Shown: positions 1 through 11,337 of the stretch, piece by piece | Position numbering within the stretch: position 1 is the first letter of the stretch | Layout of the letters: every line of letters starts with the position of its first letter | NCBI RefSeq assembly: GCF_025024155.1 | Contig: NW_026251723.1 | Coordinates: 124,001-188,000, forward strand | Direction: 5' to 3' | Source of the DNA: Gamsiella multidivaricata | Lineage: Eukaryota; Mortierellomycota; Mortierellomycetes; Mortierellales; Mortierellaceae | DNA length: 64,000 bases | Notes under the pieces: model-generated | Told to the model about the DNA's origin: nothing | Seen by the model: only the letters and a program-made list of their open reading frames with translations | The model's database searches: none | Position numbers and translations under genes: made by a program

Positions 1-2
1 AG

Positions 3-2140
3 CGCTCATACCATGGTCGATTCGGCTTCTACTACCGCCATAAGTCGCTGTTGAACCACCTCCTCACCTTCTTGATCTGCACCGGTCTCTTCATCCCCGC
101 TGTCATCATCCACAAGTCCGGTAACGTCCTCGTGCTCTCGTTGCTGTATGCTGCCATTGTCTGGTGGTTGGCCCTTCAGCATCTGCCCGTGGGCTCCGTC
201 TCGGGCCCAATTGCCTTTGTCTGGAACGGAGGCGCTAGGGCCTTGAACATGCTGCCGAGTATTGCGGTTAAGGTCATTGGGTATGGTGTCCCGCCTCTGG
301 CCTTGATCCTCACTGCTGCCCTGAGAGCCGATGATATCCATGGTACCCGTGGCCAGCGCTTGATCTCCTGCTTGGGTCTCGTCGTCCTCTTGCTGATCAC
401 CATTGCTTGCTCCAAGGTAATATCCATTTACTCACCCCACCGCCACTTATGTCTTTACTTTGGCCGTTATGAGAGGGAGTGCATCATTTTGGACTGGGTA
501 GTGGGGGGGGAGGGAGGGGCGCTAATGGCCTGTCGGTCGGCCCTTTGGCCTTTTGCCCAATGATGAATTTACTATTAGTAGTCCGCGCTATGTTGTTGCT
601 GTGTATCTGCTAGCATAAAAGGATGCATTATGATGTCTTCCTATGTGCTCTTCGTGGTACCCATCCCTAGGATCCAATTCCAAATACACTATTAGTCCTC
701 GTCTCTGCCTCATTAGCATGTGTCCCTCCCTCCATGGGATGAGCATGTGCCGATGAGGCATGAATCACATTCGATGCATCCCTCCCTCCTTCTACGTTTA
801 TTCGTGTCCCCCTCCCCATTAATGCAGTCTAATTATTCTATGCTACGCGTCAACTGTTTGCTCGCCTTGTAACCAGCTGAACGGATTTTGTGCTACCCTC
901 TCCATGGTAAATATACACAACAGATCACTTATACACCCATGTACACATTTGCGCGCATTCTGAACCCACCCAATAGAACCATAAAGCTATCTCCTGGAAG
1001 ATCGTCTGGACCGGTATCTTCATGCAGTACATCCTCGGTCTCCTCATTATCCGCTGGTCCGTCGGCTACGATGTCTTCCAATTCATTGCCCAGCAGGCAG
1101 AGAACTTCCTCAGCTACGCCTCCCAGGGTCGCGAGTTTATCTTTGGCCCCAATTCCGTCAACTATCACGGCGAGGACGTCGCCTTCGCAAGCTCCTTTGC
1201 GGTCTCGGTCCTGCCCGCCATTATCCTGTTCGCGGCCGTCATCCAGTGCCTGTACTATTACAACATTGTCCAGTCTGTCGTCGCTAGCATGGCCTCGCTC
1301 GTCATTCATATCATCGATATCTCCGGTGTTGAGTGTGTTGCTGCCTGCGCTGCACCCTTCGTCGGCATGTCCGAGGCCTCGATGTTGGTCGGTCCTTTCG
1401 TCTCTGAGATGACCGACGCAGAGTTGCACCAGGTCTTGACCTCTGGTTTTGCGACCATCTCTGGTTCCGTCTTCTTGGGTCTTCTGTCCTTCGGTGCTGA
1501 TGCTACTGCCTTGTTGACCTGCTGTATGATGTCCGTCCCCTGCGCTATCGTCATCTCGAAGATCCGTTTCCCAGAGGAGGAGGTCCCTCTGACCAAGGGA
1601 ACTGCTGTCGCACCCGCCTACAAGGACCGTGAGTCGAACGCGATCCACGCGGTCTCGAACGGAGCCATCTTTGGTATCAAGCTGTGCATTGTCATCATCG
1701 CTGTGCTCTTGGCCGTTATCTCGCTCCTGGGTCTTGCCAACGGCTTCCTCGGCTGGATCTTTGATTTCTATGGTGTCGATATCTCGATTGAGAAGATCGC
1801 ATCCTGGGTGTTGTACCCCCTGGCGTGGTTGATCGGTATTCCTAGCAGTGACCTGACGCCAGCAGCCGAGGCGATGGGTATCAAGTTTATTTTGAACGAG
1901 TTTGCGGCGTTTGGGCAGTTCACGAAGATCCAGGACACATTGAACCCACGCACGGCCTTGTTGACGACGTATGCGATGGCATCGTTCGCGAACGTTGGAT
2001 CGATCGGTACCCAGATCTCGTTGTTCTTGACGTTGGCACCCGATCGTGCGGAGGCGATTGCCAAGCTGTCGTTTTCGGCTTGTTTATCGGGTGCGGTCTC
2101 GACCCTGATCTCGGCCTGTATTGCTGGCATTGTTTCGTAA
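3..2140 (+). CDS. Concentrative nucleoside transporter (CNT/SLC28 family), 5' end outside window (CNT1)
   Basis: Plasma-membrane cation-coupled nucleoside symporter by family. The frame is open from base 3, so the start lies upstream of the window. Two exons are supported: up to 416, and 977-2140 (TAA). The 560-bp intron 417-976 (donor AAG|gtaata, acceptor caatag|AAC) is in phase 0. I chose this acceptor because the joined residues ACSK-NHKAISWK align with ATSR-NRKLIHWP in the second CNT of this window. Many hydrophobic segments are present. Family hallmarks are the stretch SVLPAIILFAAVIQCLYYY, then GVECVAACAAPFVGMSEAS, then SGFATISGSVF, and the cytosolic MSVPCAI..SK...PEEEVPLT. An AATAAA lies at 2292-2297. 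Membership in CNT is clear; purine versus pyrimidine preference cannot be read from the sequence. It is a paralogue of the gene at 20997-23264 but has different intron positions. Confidence 0.93.
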
Positions 2141-3142
2141 AAGAGAAGGGGTAGAAGCTGCTTAGGCCTATTTATTTATTTATATATTATTTTTTTGTCT
2201 ATGTATGTATCCATATTCTTACCTCTCGCATGGTACCGCCAAACAGTCATCGTTTGTCGTCGTCGTCATCGTCGCCACACACTCACACCCTAATAAAAAG
2301 AAAAAACTACCAGATATATATATACCAAAATATACTCTTTTTTCATTGTGTGTTATCTATTACATACTTCACTTTTCATGAATTTGAGAGGTATTACCCC
2401 GGGTCGCGTTGCATCGTTTTTGTAAATTCTAAAACACCAACCATACTCTTTTCTGAGCGTGTACATGCCTGCGGAGCGAATACCAGAACGGTATAGGTCT
2501 TGGACTCGTACAAGCATAGCCTACCTCAACGTTAAAAAAACTGTCCGACCCCCACCCCACGCGATCGAAAAAGGCAAAGCCAAAATACATCCTATCACAG
2601 GGGTCATTTCTAAAGCTCGATAAGCTCGATGAAACCAACCCTTGCATTTCCGACAAATTAGGTCCCCCTCATTTCCTCCATGCGGTCGCGCAAGTAATTC
2701 GAACGGTGTGGTCCCAGCGGCATTCGATATTGAGAAACATCAACCCTTGCGGTTACTAGGGGTTTATGTATATAGTTCGGAGTAAATTTCCGTTGTTGTC
2801 AACAATGCTAGGAGGAGAGGGGCAGAGTCCAGAGTTCGGTTAGCGGTGAAAGGTCGATTTGGCTAGTCGTCAGCAAGGCGTCCCTTTACGTCTATAAGAA
2901 TTGTTGTCTCTACGGTTGCTCTTTGTTTCTTATTTTCCTTCTTCCGTCCTCCTTTTGCTTCGTCTTCTTTCTTCGTCTTCGCCTCCTTCACTTCTCAAGA
3001 GCTTTTCTTTCAGCACGTATCCTTCCATTAGAGCATTCGACGAACAACACTTTTCGCAGACCCACATACATACATACATACATACATACATACATACATA
3101 CATACATACATACATACGCTTGACGAAGGATTTTGCAAAACG
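2141..3142. other. Intergenic region between CNT1 and the DOMON-b561 gene
   Basis: No convincing coding sequence. It holds the CNT1 3' UTR with AT-rich TTTATTTATTTATATATTA and an AATAAA at 2292-2297, then an ordinary spacer. Near the right end a TATAAG-like box at about 2893 and a strong pyrimidine-rich stretch (2905-3050) look like a fungal core promoter for the next gene. The last 80 bp carry the tetranucleotide microsatellite listed separately. Confidence 0.6.
3063..3117. repeat. (TACA)n tetranucleotide microsatellite in the presumed 5' UTR
   Basis: About 13-14 uninterrupted copies of the 4-bp unit end some 25 bp before the ATG at 3143. It translates as YIHT or MYVC shadows in other frames, which are not genes. 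Confidence 0.95.
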
Positions 3143-5442
3143 ATGGGGACTTCTTTGCAGCTTCGTACCCGCGCTCTACGCGCCTGGTATCCTTTTTTCG
3201 TCATACTCTCGATCCTCTCAGGTATAAAAAATACGCGCGAACGCCTCATTACACCAGCTGAACACCCCTCCAAAGACTGTCACACCTTGTTTATAACAGT
3301 GATTGTTTCTGTGGTACAGCCGCTTGGACTAATAAAGAGAGTAACAATGCACGAAGGAGGGGATTGATCTCTGTGAACACAATTTTTCGCTCGCAAACGC
3401 ATGGCGGCGGTGTGACAATATCGGTCTTTCGTCAGTTTTTTTTGGCGCCTCTGGTTGCTGCTGGTTTGGCTTTTGCTGCCACTCTCCCGGCTCTCGTAAC
3501 CACCTCGCCCCTTCTTGTTTCTCTTCTTCCTACACCCCTTCCTTCCCTCCTTCCTTCCCTCCTTCCTTTGCTCCTTCTTGATACGTTACCCACCCATCAA
3601 TCCACTCATCCATTCTCTCTCCCTCTATCACTCTCTCACTCTGTTCCCTTACTATGGGCTTAACGAATGTCATTGCTTGCACGGGGGTTTTATTGGACAC
3701 AATCGAGCGAGATGTAGAGATGTAGAGATGGGACGGACCCTGATATTGCTTTGCATGACCGAGGAGGGCCTGGAACTTTACGGTTAAGGTTTACGGTTGG
3801 TTAATTGGTTTGACTTCAACGATCCAAATAAGTAAATTGTGTCCATCTTCATTCGTTGAAACCGGCCTCCCCCTCCCTCCCCCCCCTCCTCTCCTCTCCC
3901 CCCTTACTCACTCCCCCCGCTTTCTTTCAAAAAAACTTATTAGCGACGACATTCGTGTCGATGACGACGGGTCAGGCCCAACAGTCGCAGCAACTGTGCA
4001 GCGAACAGATGTGCATCTCGGCAACGATCTACTCAAAGGATCCGAACAACATCGAGATCTCGCTGTACTCGAAAATCGCGATTGGGTGGGTCGGTATTGG
4101 CATGGGCGGCAGTGCAAATGGTATGGCTGGCAATGATCTCGCGGTAAGTTGCACTTTTACATATTTTCAAGAGAATAATGGTCCAGCGACAATTAAGAAA
4201 CGTCATTCTCAACCTCTTTCTTTTTTTTCTTACTTTATTTATTATTGTCGTCGCCCGTCCTCGTAGGTCTGCTGGCCAAATGCGACGGGTACAGGCGCGG
4301 TGATCTCCCAACGTAGCGCGACCATGAACGGAACCCCCTCCGTAACCTCGGCCACGGTCCCCTTCAAGATCCAGCCCCTTAAATCCGGGGTGACCTCGTC
4401 CACGAAACAATTCACCTGTACGTTCTCACGTCCACTGTCCTTGGCCACCGCGCCTATCACTACAGCTGCAACATCTGTGAATGTGATCTATGCGGTCGGG
4501 TTGCAGGCCGTCAAGGCAGACGCGGGTGGGGATCCTCAGAAGGCGACATTTCAGCGGCATGCGTTTACGGGACATGGGGCCCTTACGATCACAAAGAAGG
4601 AGGGTGGAAGTTTGGATGGGTTTAATTCGACGACACCGACAAAGGGTGGGAATAGTGGAACGGTTGGGAGTGGAGGAAGCACTGGGAACGGAAGTGGATC
4701 CGATAGTAATACGGAAGATCTGGAGCAGATTCTGGCAGCGCAGCAGTTGTATGAACGACTTGTCAAGGCCCATGGTAAGTACCACACAAAGAAATCCAAG
4801 GTCTTTTTTTTTTATTATTATTCTGGTTCGTGCTTCAGAGCTGATCCCCTCCGCTATACTAAACCCGTTTTTTCTTTCTCAATAGGCATCATGATGTCGA
4901 TTGCATTCCTACTGGTGTTTCCATTGGGGGCGTTGCTGGTCCGGTTCTTCTCCCACCTGCATCATGTTTTCCGCTGGCACCGACCTCTTCAGGTCACCGG
5001 GTTCCTTTTGGCCATCACCGCGCTCGTCTGCGTCATCGTCGCGATCTACAAATCCCCCGATGCCGAAGACGGGGTCGAGTTCGAGGCGAACCCGCACACG
5101 GTCCTAGGTGTTGCCCTCATTGCTGCCATCATCCTCCAAGTCTGTATCGGCATATTCATCTTCCACACGTTCGATCCTAACCGGGATCCGAGGAAGATCC
5201 ATGTGCCGACGTGGATGCATCGGATTTGGGGATATGTGGTGTTGATTGCTGGATTGGAGCAGGTGCACTTGGGGATGTTGTTGTATGGAGCCTGGCCGAC
5301 GGGAAAGGAGGGGATTTGGTATGTGTTTCATGTGTGGATTGCAGTTTTGGTGGTTGTGTTCGTGGGCGGGTCAATTGTGAAGAAGTGGAGGGAGAGCAGG
5401 AGGGAGAGGAAGGAGGCTGAGCATGAAGAGTACAAGCGTTAA
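3143..5442 (+). CDS. DOMON domain plus cytochrome b561 transmembrane protein
   Basis: Predicted secretory-pathway membrane hemoprotein: an extracellular DOMON (heme or sugar-binding) domain followed by a b561 core that moves electrons across a membrane. Four exons give 447 residues: 3143-3221, 3944-4143, 4267-4774, 4886-5442. Exon 1 encodes a basic then hydrophobic signal-like start (WYPFFVILSILS). It ends in phase 1, which matches exon 2 exactly (G + CG, Ala), so I prefer it over the internal ATG at 3961, which would have no signal peptide. The DOMON part covers roughly residues 45-190 (QMCISATIYS, GWVGIGMGGSANGMAGND, VCWPN). A Gly/Ser/Asn-rich linker follows. The b561 part has about five hydrophobic segments with candidate heme-ligand histidines in SHLHHVFRWHRPLQ, EANPHTVLG and LEQVHLGM. 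The tail is basic and acidic (RRERKEAEHEEYKR). A family precedent is the fungal CBD9-like/DOMON-b561 group; the substrate is unknown. The first exon is the least certain part. Confidence 0.9.
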
Positions 5443-7137
5443 GTCTGTCTTGGACCACGTAGCACAGCCGCCAACGACGGGTTCACACACTGCAGCCTAA
5501 CACTCTTTGTCAATAAATATAAATAAATAATAATTTGTGTCTTTCAGACCATCCTCAGGAACATGGATTGAAGGTCGAACGTGTCGTTTGTGCGACTCGT
5601 TAATATGTCTTGGGGTCCTGCTGTCTTTCCATGACCGAACTTGAGATCACTCCTCCTTGTGGCCCTCTAATCCTCTATTCCTATGCCTCCTGTAGGAGAC
5701 CCATTCTCGGCGGGACCCTGTCCCTGCTCCTGCCCCTGGGACCCAGTGCATACGTACGCTCGAATGCAGGAGGATATATGCCGCGAGTGCGACGATGACG
5801 ATGATTGCCGAGGGAGATTGATGGTAGCTGCGCTAAGGCGGAGAGGTATGGATATGAATCCGCAATTGTACATGTACCTGATTTCGGATCTTCGACAAAA
5901 AAAAAAAAAAAAAAAAAAAAAAGCCGGTACGCCGCTTAGAGGGGTGTCTAGTCTAGCGGATAGCGACCCTCGATAGTTCTGTGCATACATGTGTTTCTGT
6001 AGCGCGAATTCCCTATCAAATCTTCTACAGAAAGTGACTGTCGGAGTAGTCCGATAAGCGCACATGGCCAAGACACTGGCAAACAAAGGAGAAAAAACTC
6101 TAAGCAGGCTGGATATGGAAATATCTGGGGAAGGGACAGCTGCGAAAGTGCGTGTGTACAGGGGGCTCGTTGATGCTGCTCCACTGACTGGACTGGATCG
6201 AACGAGGGGATGCGAAACTGGATCCTCGGGGAGGGGTGTCAGCATCTGAAAGAGGACAATGGCCCCTGTAGTGTCAGCGAGAATAACGTGTATGCGCTGC
6301 AGACAAAAGAGATGAGATCCGATATTAGTGTGGGCTGCCAGGGTATGTGGACTGGAGAAAGGGGGTGGTGGTAGAAATGCGAGGGAAAGGGTGTTTCTCC
6401 GGCTGGTTCATTGGTCAGCTCTCCTCTGCGTACATGTACGTTGTTTTCTGCCGCGTGTCCGAGATGACTCTGACAAAGAGCGCTGCCGCGAACTGCCTGG
6501 CCCCCTCCTTGCTATTCCATATGAAAGTCGCATCCGGACAAAATACCTCTGCTGCATGTGCCAAAAGAAAAAAACCTTAACCTTGTTCCCTATCATGATG
6601 CTTTTGTGGTTCGGACTGGACGATATCGCGATATGACATGACACCGAGCTGCAGTTGCACCTCCCACTGATTGGACCCTGAAGCAGACAGAGAGATCCGC
6701 TCCGTGCCGTGGATCCAGACTGCTGCTGCTGCTGCTGACGGCCAGCCAGCAGTATCCATACCCTCAGGGACATTGGACCTGCGGGTCACTGAGGACGTGG
6801 GATTGCACTTCCTCCTTTTCCAATTACTGTCGCTTTGCGCAGGGATGGCCATATAAGAAAGACCAGGCAAGAACCCGACCGGAGGTTTTGTTTGATCCTT
6901 CCAGTCCCTATTTAAAGGCAGAGAGTATAATGAACTAGACCAAGGAAGTCGCTCGTTATTCCATAGGGACCACAAAGAGATACGGGCTCGAATGTGCTTC
7001 GTGGACACCTTATCGGGTTCTTAATTGACCATCCTATTCCAATGACACGCACGCTACCAGTTCAGTAACAGGATCCCCCTCTGTCCCTCTGTCACTTTGC
7101 TCCTTGTTTGCCCCTTCCGAATATCCCCAATGGCGTG
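5443..7137. other. Intergenic region with A26 tract
   Basis: No gene supported. The DOMON-b561 3' end carries AATAAA at 5512-5517 inside an AT-rich run. An uninterrupted A26 tract sits at 5897-5922. ORFs on both strands here are short, lack homology cues and include homopolymer translations. Confidence 0.6.
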
Positions 7138-7147
7138 TATATAAAAG
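7138..7147 (+). promoter_or_regulatory. TATA box of the ammonium transporter gene
   Basis: TATATAAAAG about 430 bp before the ATG at 7573, followed by a long CT-rich leader (CTCTCTCTTTCTCTCTC around 7270-7292) typical of fungal 5' UTRs. It is the best TATA match between the DOMON gene and this gene. Confidence 0.6.
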
Positions 7148-7572
7148 GGATGCTATCTTTCCGTGTGTTTCTTCATTCATTTCTCTCAGTCCTCATCTCT
7201 GTCTTTTCACGTTTTTGCTTTTATTCTCTTACCATTGCTCCAGCTGGTTATCAGTCCTTTCACATAGCACACACACTCTCTCTTTCTCTCTCAAGCAGGT
7301 GTTTTCCCATCCTACTCTCCACACCACCATTACACACAGACACCATCCGCATACATTCCGATCTGGCCAGCAACAGTAGCACCAGATCGATTAACGCAAA
7401 CTCTCACAGCGTCACACTCCACGTTTCTCTTGAGCTCTTTCTCCCCCCCTCCCGCCTTTGGCTCATACGCTCAGCTCAAGGCTCAGCCCTCTTCCTCCTC
7501 TTCTTCTTTTGCTAAAGCGCGCCATCTGAGCTTGCTCCGCGTCCTTTCCTTTATACACACAGATCCCAACAA

Positions 7573-9294
7573 ATGGATCCCACAGAGTACAAGCCAGGCG
7601 ATATCGCCTGGGTGCTCACCTCGACCGCACTGGTTTTCCTGATGTGTCCCGGTCTCGGTCTGTTCTACGCAGGCATGGCCCGCATGAAGCATTCACTTTC
7701 ACTGATGATGCTCTCGGTCCTCGCCGTCGCCATGATCTCGATCCAATGGTACCTCTGGGGATTCTCCCTGACCTTCTCAACAACGGGTGGACCCTTTATT
7801 GGAAACTTTGACCATATCGTTGGGCGTAACATCGGATGGGAGCCTCACCCAAGTGCACCGCATATTCCTTCAAGCGCCTTCTTCCTGTTTCAACTCATGT
7901 TCGCGGCAATCACCCCTGCATTGGCGTACGGAGCCTCGGCCGAGCGTATGAGGATCATGCCATCGATCTTGTTCTTGTTCATCTGGAGCACGCTCGTCTA
8001 TGATGTGATCACCTATTGGGTTTGGGGACCCAATGGATGGTTGACGGTCATGGGAATCATGGATTATGCCGGTGGTACGCCTGTGCATATCAGCTCTGGA
8101 TCGGCCGCGGTTGCGTACGCGATGGTCTTGGGCAAGCGCAAGGACTATAACCATCCGTCGACTGTTCCACATAACGTTGCCTTCGTCTTCATCGGAACAG
8201 CCTTGCTCTGGTTCGGATGGTTCGGATTCAATGGCGGAAGTGCTTTGGCCGCGAACGCGAGGGGTATCCAGACTATCATCAACTCGCACTTGAGCGCCTG
8301 TGTTGGAGGATTGGTTTGGGTGATGTTGGACTACCGCCACAACAAGAAGTTGACGCTGATCGGATTCTGCACAGGGGCTGTTGCTGGTCTGGCGACGATC
8401 ACCCCTGGAGCGGGATTTGTTACGAGCTCGAGCTCGCTCGTCTTTGGATTGGTCGGCGCTGGCGTCTGCAACGTCTGCGTGTCCTGGAAGTCTAAGTACC
8501 ATTTTGATGATGCCCTGGATGTCTTTGCTGTGCATTACGTCGGTGGTTTGATGTAAGTTATTTTTCCTATTGGCATATTTTTGTCCGCTGCATCAAAAGC
8601 AAGTGTTCTTTAATCCTAACATAATCTGTGTCTTTTCTTTTTGAAACATAGTGGGCTTATCTTAACTGGAATCTTTGCTCAGCAATCCATCATTGGTCTT
8701 TCTTATCCCATTGGTGCTACGGATGTGCCGATCGGAGGTTGGCTCGACGGTAACTATCACCAAGTTCTGGTCCAACTTTACGCCATCGTCTCAGTCACTG
8801 CCTGGTCCTTCGTTGTCACCTACGGCGTCCTTTACCTCATGAACAAGATTCCCGGTCTGCGTCTTCGTCTCGAGGACCATGAGGAAGAACTCGGTACTGA
8901 TATGGCCCAGATGGGTGAGAGCGCCTATGGTTTTCTGCCTTTGTTGGGTAACCTCGCGGACCGCACCGGCGATACCGAATCGGGTCTTTCGTCGATGAAC
9001 GTGAAGGATGACCGCAGTACGAGCAACATCCAATTGAGCAGCCTGCAGAGGGTCGTGAGCAAGGGAGGAAATGGAACGCCTGTCAGTACTGGAGGAAGCA
9101 CGGCAGCGGGCACGACGACGAACGGATCGTCGACTACGCTGAACTTGGATCTGCATGTACCGCGGTCGGATGAGGATGAGGATCGCCCAAGGCGGTTGCC
9201 GGTGCTGACGGAGCCGAGTGCTAACCGTCCGACGCGACTTTCGCATGCGCCCCGGCATGATTATACGGAGGAGGGCGATAGCGATAGCAATTAG
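7573..9294 (+). CDS. Ammonium transporter (Amt/Mep/Rh family)
   Basis: Plasma-membrane importer of ammonium, 540 residues. There are two exons, 7573-8552 and 8652-9294, with a 99-bp intron; the split codon AT|T restores GGLIGLILTGIF. The ATG is at the first conserved segment (YKPGDIAWVLTSTALVFLM). About 11 membrane segments are present. Family features seen are GLGLFYAGMARMKHSLS, the signature DYAGGTPVHISSGSAA, and FGWFGFNGGSALAAN. Both pore histidines of the twin-His pair are present: His172 in PVHIS and His321 in VHYVGG. A cytoplasmic tail of about 125 residues rich in Ser, Thr and Gly follows GVLYLMNKIPGLRLRLEDHE, as in fungal Mep proteins, where the tail is regulatory. An AATAAA is at 9400-9405. 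Whether it is a sensor-type (Mep2-like) transporter cannot be decided here. Confidence 0.97.
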
Positions 9295-9464
9295 TGGACA
9301 CAGAAGGAGCAAGCTGTCATTTTCATATCATTTTTTTTTTCGCCATGTAATTTTACTCGAATCTCGCCTCTCCACTCTTAGAACTTCACTGAAGACCAAA
9401 ATAAATCGGTTGTAAATAGTCAACATATCCCTCCACGAAATTACTATGCTCATCATGCCGATTG

Positions 9465-9764
9465 CTACGCGAAGCACTCCTCGGGATAGATCAAGGTGCG
9501 ATGCATCCTGGCTGGTGCAACTGTTCCCTCAATAACGTCCACAACCAATGTCGCTTCATAGGCATCGTCATGACTATAGGGCGGACAAGTATTTGGACCC
9601 GCCGGGTGGAACTTGTTACAGCGCGCATTCGTTAGCATAGAGTGACGACCACGAAAGATCTGGGCCTCCATGAAGATACCGCTCTTTGGCGAACAATGGC
9701 AAAGACGGATGAGACAACGCCGGGTTGTACCAGGTTGTGCATTGGTCATTTTTAGGGTGCTCAT
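9465..9764 (-). CDS. Small Cys-containing hypothetical protein, possibly a 3' exon
   Basis: A 99-residue ORF with ATG start and TGA stop, reading MSTLKMTNAQPGTTRRC at the start and MHRTLIYPEECFA at the end. It has six cysteines (RCLIRLCHC, ARCNKF, NTCPPY, EECFA) and well-mixed composition without simple repeats, unlike the neighbouring spurious ORFs. No signal peptide is present. An acceptor-like CCATTAG lies just upstream on the minus strand, so a 5' exon may exist further right, but I found none with a convincing donor and phase. I do not recognise the family. It is tail-to-tail with the ammonium transporter. Confidence 0.35.
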   Translation of the reverse strand: MSTLKMTNAQPGTTRRCLIRLCHCSPKSGIFMEAQIFRGRHSMLTNARCNKFHPAGPNTCPPYSHDDAYEATLVVDVIEGTVAPARMHRTLIYPEECFA

Positions 9765-10128
9765 CGCATCTCCTGTCTAATGGAAGGTTATCCGGATGCC
9801 ATGTTGATCGCCGTTTGGTCTAATAGATAGTTCCAATTGCCTGTTTGCCCCGCCCAACCATTGGCCACTGCCCCGCCCCCCTCAGCTTGATGGATCGAGT
9901 TGGTTAAACCGTTTCGCCCAGCTCTCAAGGTTCAAAACAAAACTCTTTTTTATTTTCCGAACAAACTCATACAACTCTACTCTTTTCATATAACGTTTTC
10001 TTTCTATCCCACATGATCCTTGCGCATAGGACACAGCACAAACAGTGAAAGAAAAAGAGAAGGATCCAGGCTCTGGGATCAAATGCAGTGCACATACAAG
10101 CAAGTACGCACGCACGTACACACAGGCA

Positions 10129-10168
<40 letters not shown>

Positions 10169-11337
10169 GTTTAATAAACGGCATAACTCTAAGATCGAGA
10201 TCTCGTGTCTTTCTATCCAGTTTAACTCATTAGATTGAAATTGCTCCACACCAGTCCTTGTTCAAGAAAAGGATACATAGATAGCAAGCCCAAGGTGTAC
10301 AAGTGGTGACCAAGGCAGCCAACCATTTTCCAGTTACTATGCGTTTTGTACACATTCTGCGCTCTCTGTCGACTGCTGGAGGAGGGACGGGCAGGCGCTG
10401 GTTCGGCTGCTTTGCTCGGCACTATGCCTAATTTGTTCATCGAGCCTTTGCTTTTGCTTGGCCGAGTAAGGGGAGTGGAGTTTATACCTATCGTTCTGAT
10501 TTGTTTTGTTTGTTGGCTCCTGGCGCGGATCGAAAATTGGAGGGAAATGCAGCAGCAAAAATAAAATGACGAGAGACCAAGGCACGTTTGCAGTGAGAAG
10601 AAGGAAGAGAGGGGCAAACAAATGACGGCGTGGTGCAGGCGGGATTATTATGCATTGTTCATTTCTAATGCTTATTCTGCTGCCTTGGATGGGAGGGGGG
10701 CGGCAGTGGCAGCAAGTGGAGCAGCAAGCGGTGGAATGGGCAGGAGAGACGTGCGGGGGGGGGGGGGGAGGGGGGAGGGGGGAGAGGATAATGTCCGACT
10801 GAGACAGCACCAGCGAGAAAAATGGGTCTTAATTGGACCCAGACAGACAACGACAAGACGTCAGTAAAGAGGGCGCCGCTCCTCGCATCTCTCCTCTCTC
10901 TCTCTCTTCTCCATTACCCTGACGCAACAACCCACCTCCACCTCCATCATCCCCATTCCCCATCCGCCCTCATCGAATCCCATTCGACCGTCCCCCACTC
11001 CTGAAGCCTATAATAAGGTACTAGACCAAGTCTTCTTGTCCGTTACAAACCTTATTGCTGGCAGCGTGATCCCCCCTCCCTCCTTATCCTCCCAACAAAT
11101 AGCCATTATCGATTTTCTCTCCTCCGCCGACAGCTCACTCACTCACTCACGCCCTCGTCCTTCTCCACCTCGCTAGCCAGGGCAATTGAACTCTTCCATC
11201 CCTTCGTTGAACCGATCTGGCGTCCTCCCTCTTCCTTCACTCCCCACTTTGTAGCGCACACGCATTCCCCATCCTCCTTCCCTTTCCGAATTGACGCTTG
11301 GTCCACACCTCTGCATACCGCTCCGTGGTTACACACA
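9765..11337. other. Intergenic region with T36 and G-rich tracts
   Basis: No gene supported. It contains a T36 run (10132-10167), a G14 run followed by repeated AGGGGGG blocks (10755-10790, able in principle to form a G-quadruplex), and a CT-rich promoter-like stretch from 10880. A TATAATA-like box near 11009 is about 330 bp before the next ATG and probably belongs to the PH-domain gene. Confidence 0.55.

Noticed and set aside
929..1648. Long minus-strand ORF over CNT1 (and similar ones over CNT2 at 21657-22622)
   Set aside because: Antisense shadows of codon-biased membrane-protein exons; Asp/Gly/Glu-rich with no family signal.
3961..4143. ATG at 3961 as start of the DOMON-b561 protein
   Set aside because: It would lack a signal peptide. 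The exon from 3944 is in perfect phase with a signal-like exon at 3143-3221.
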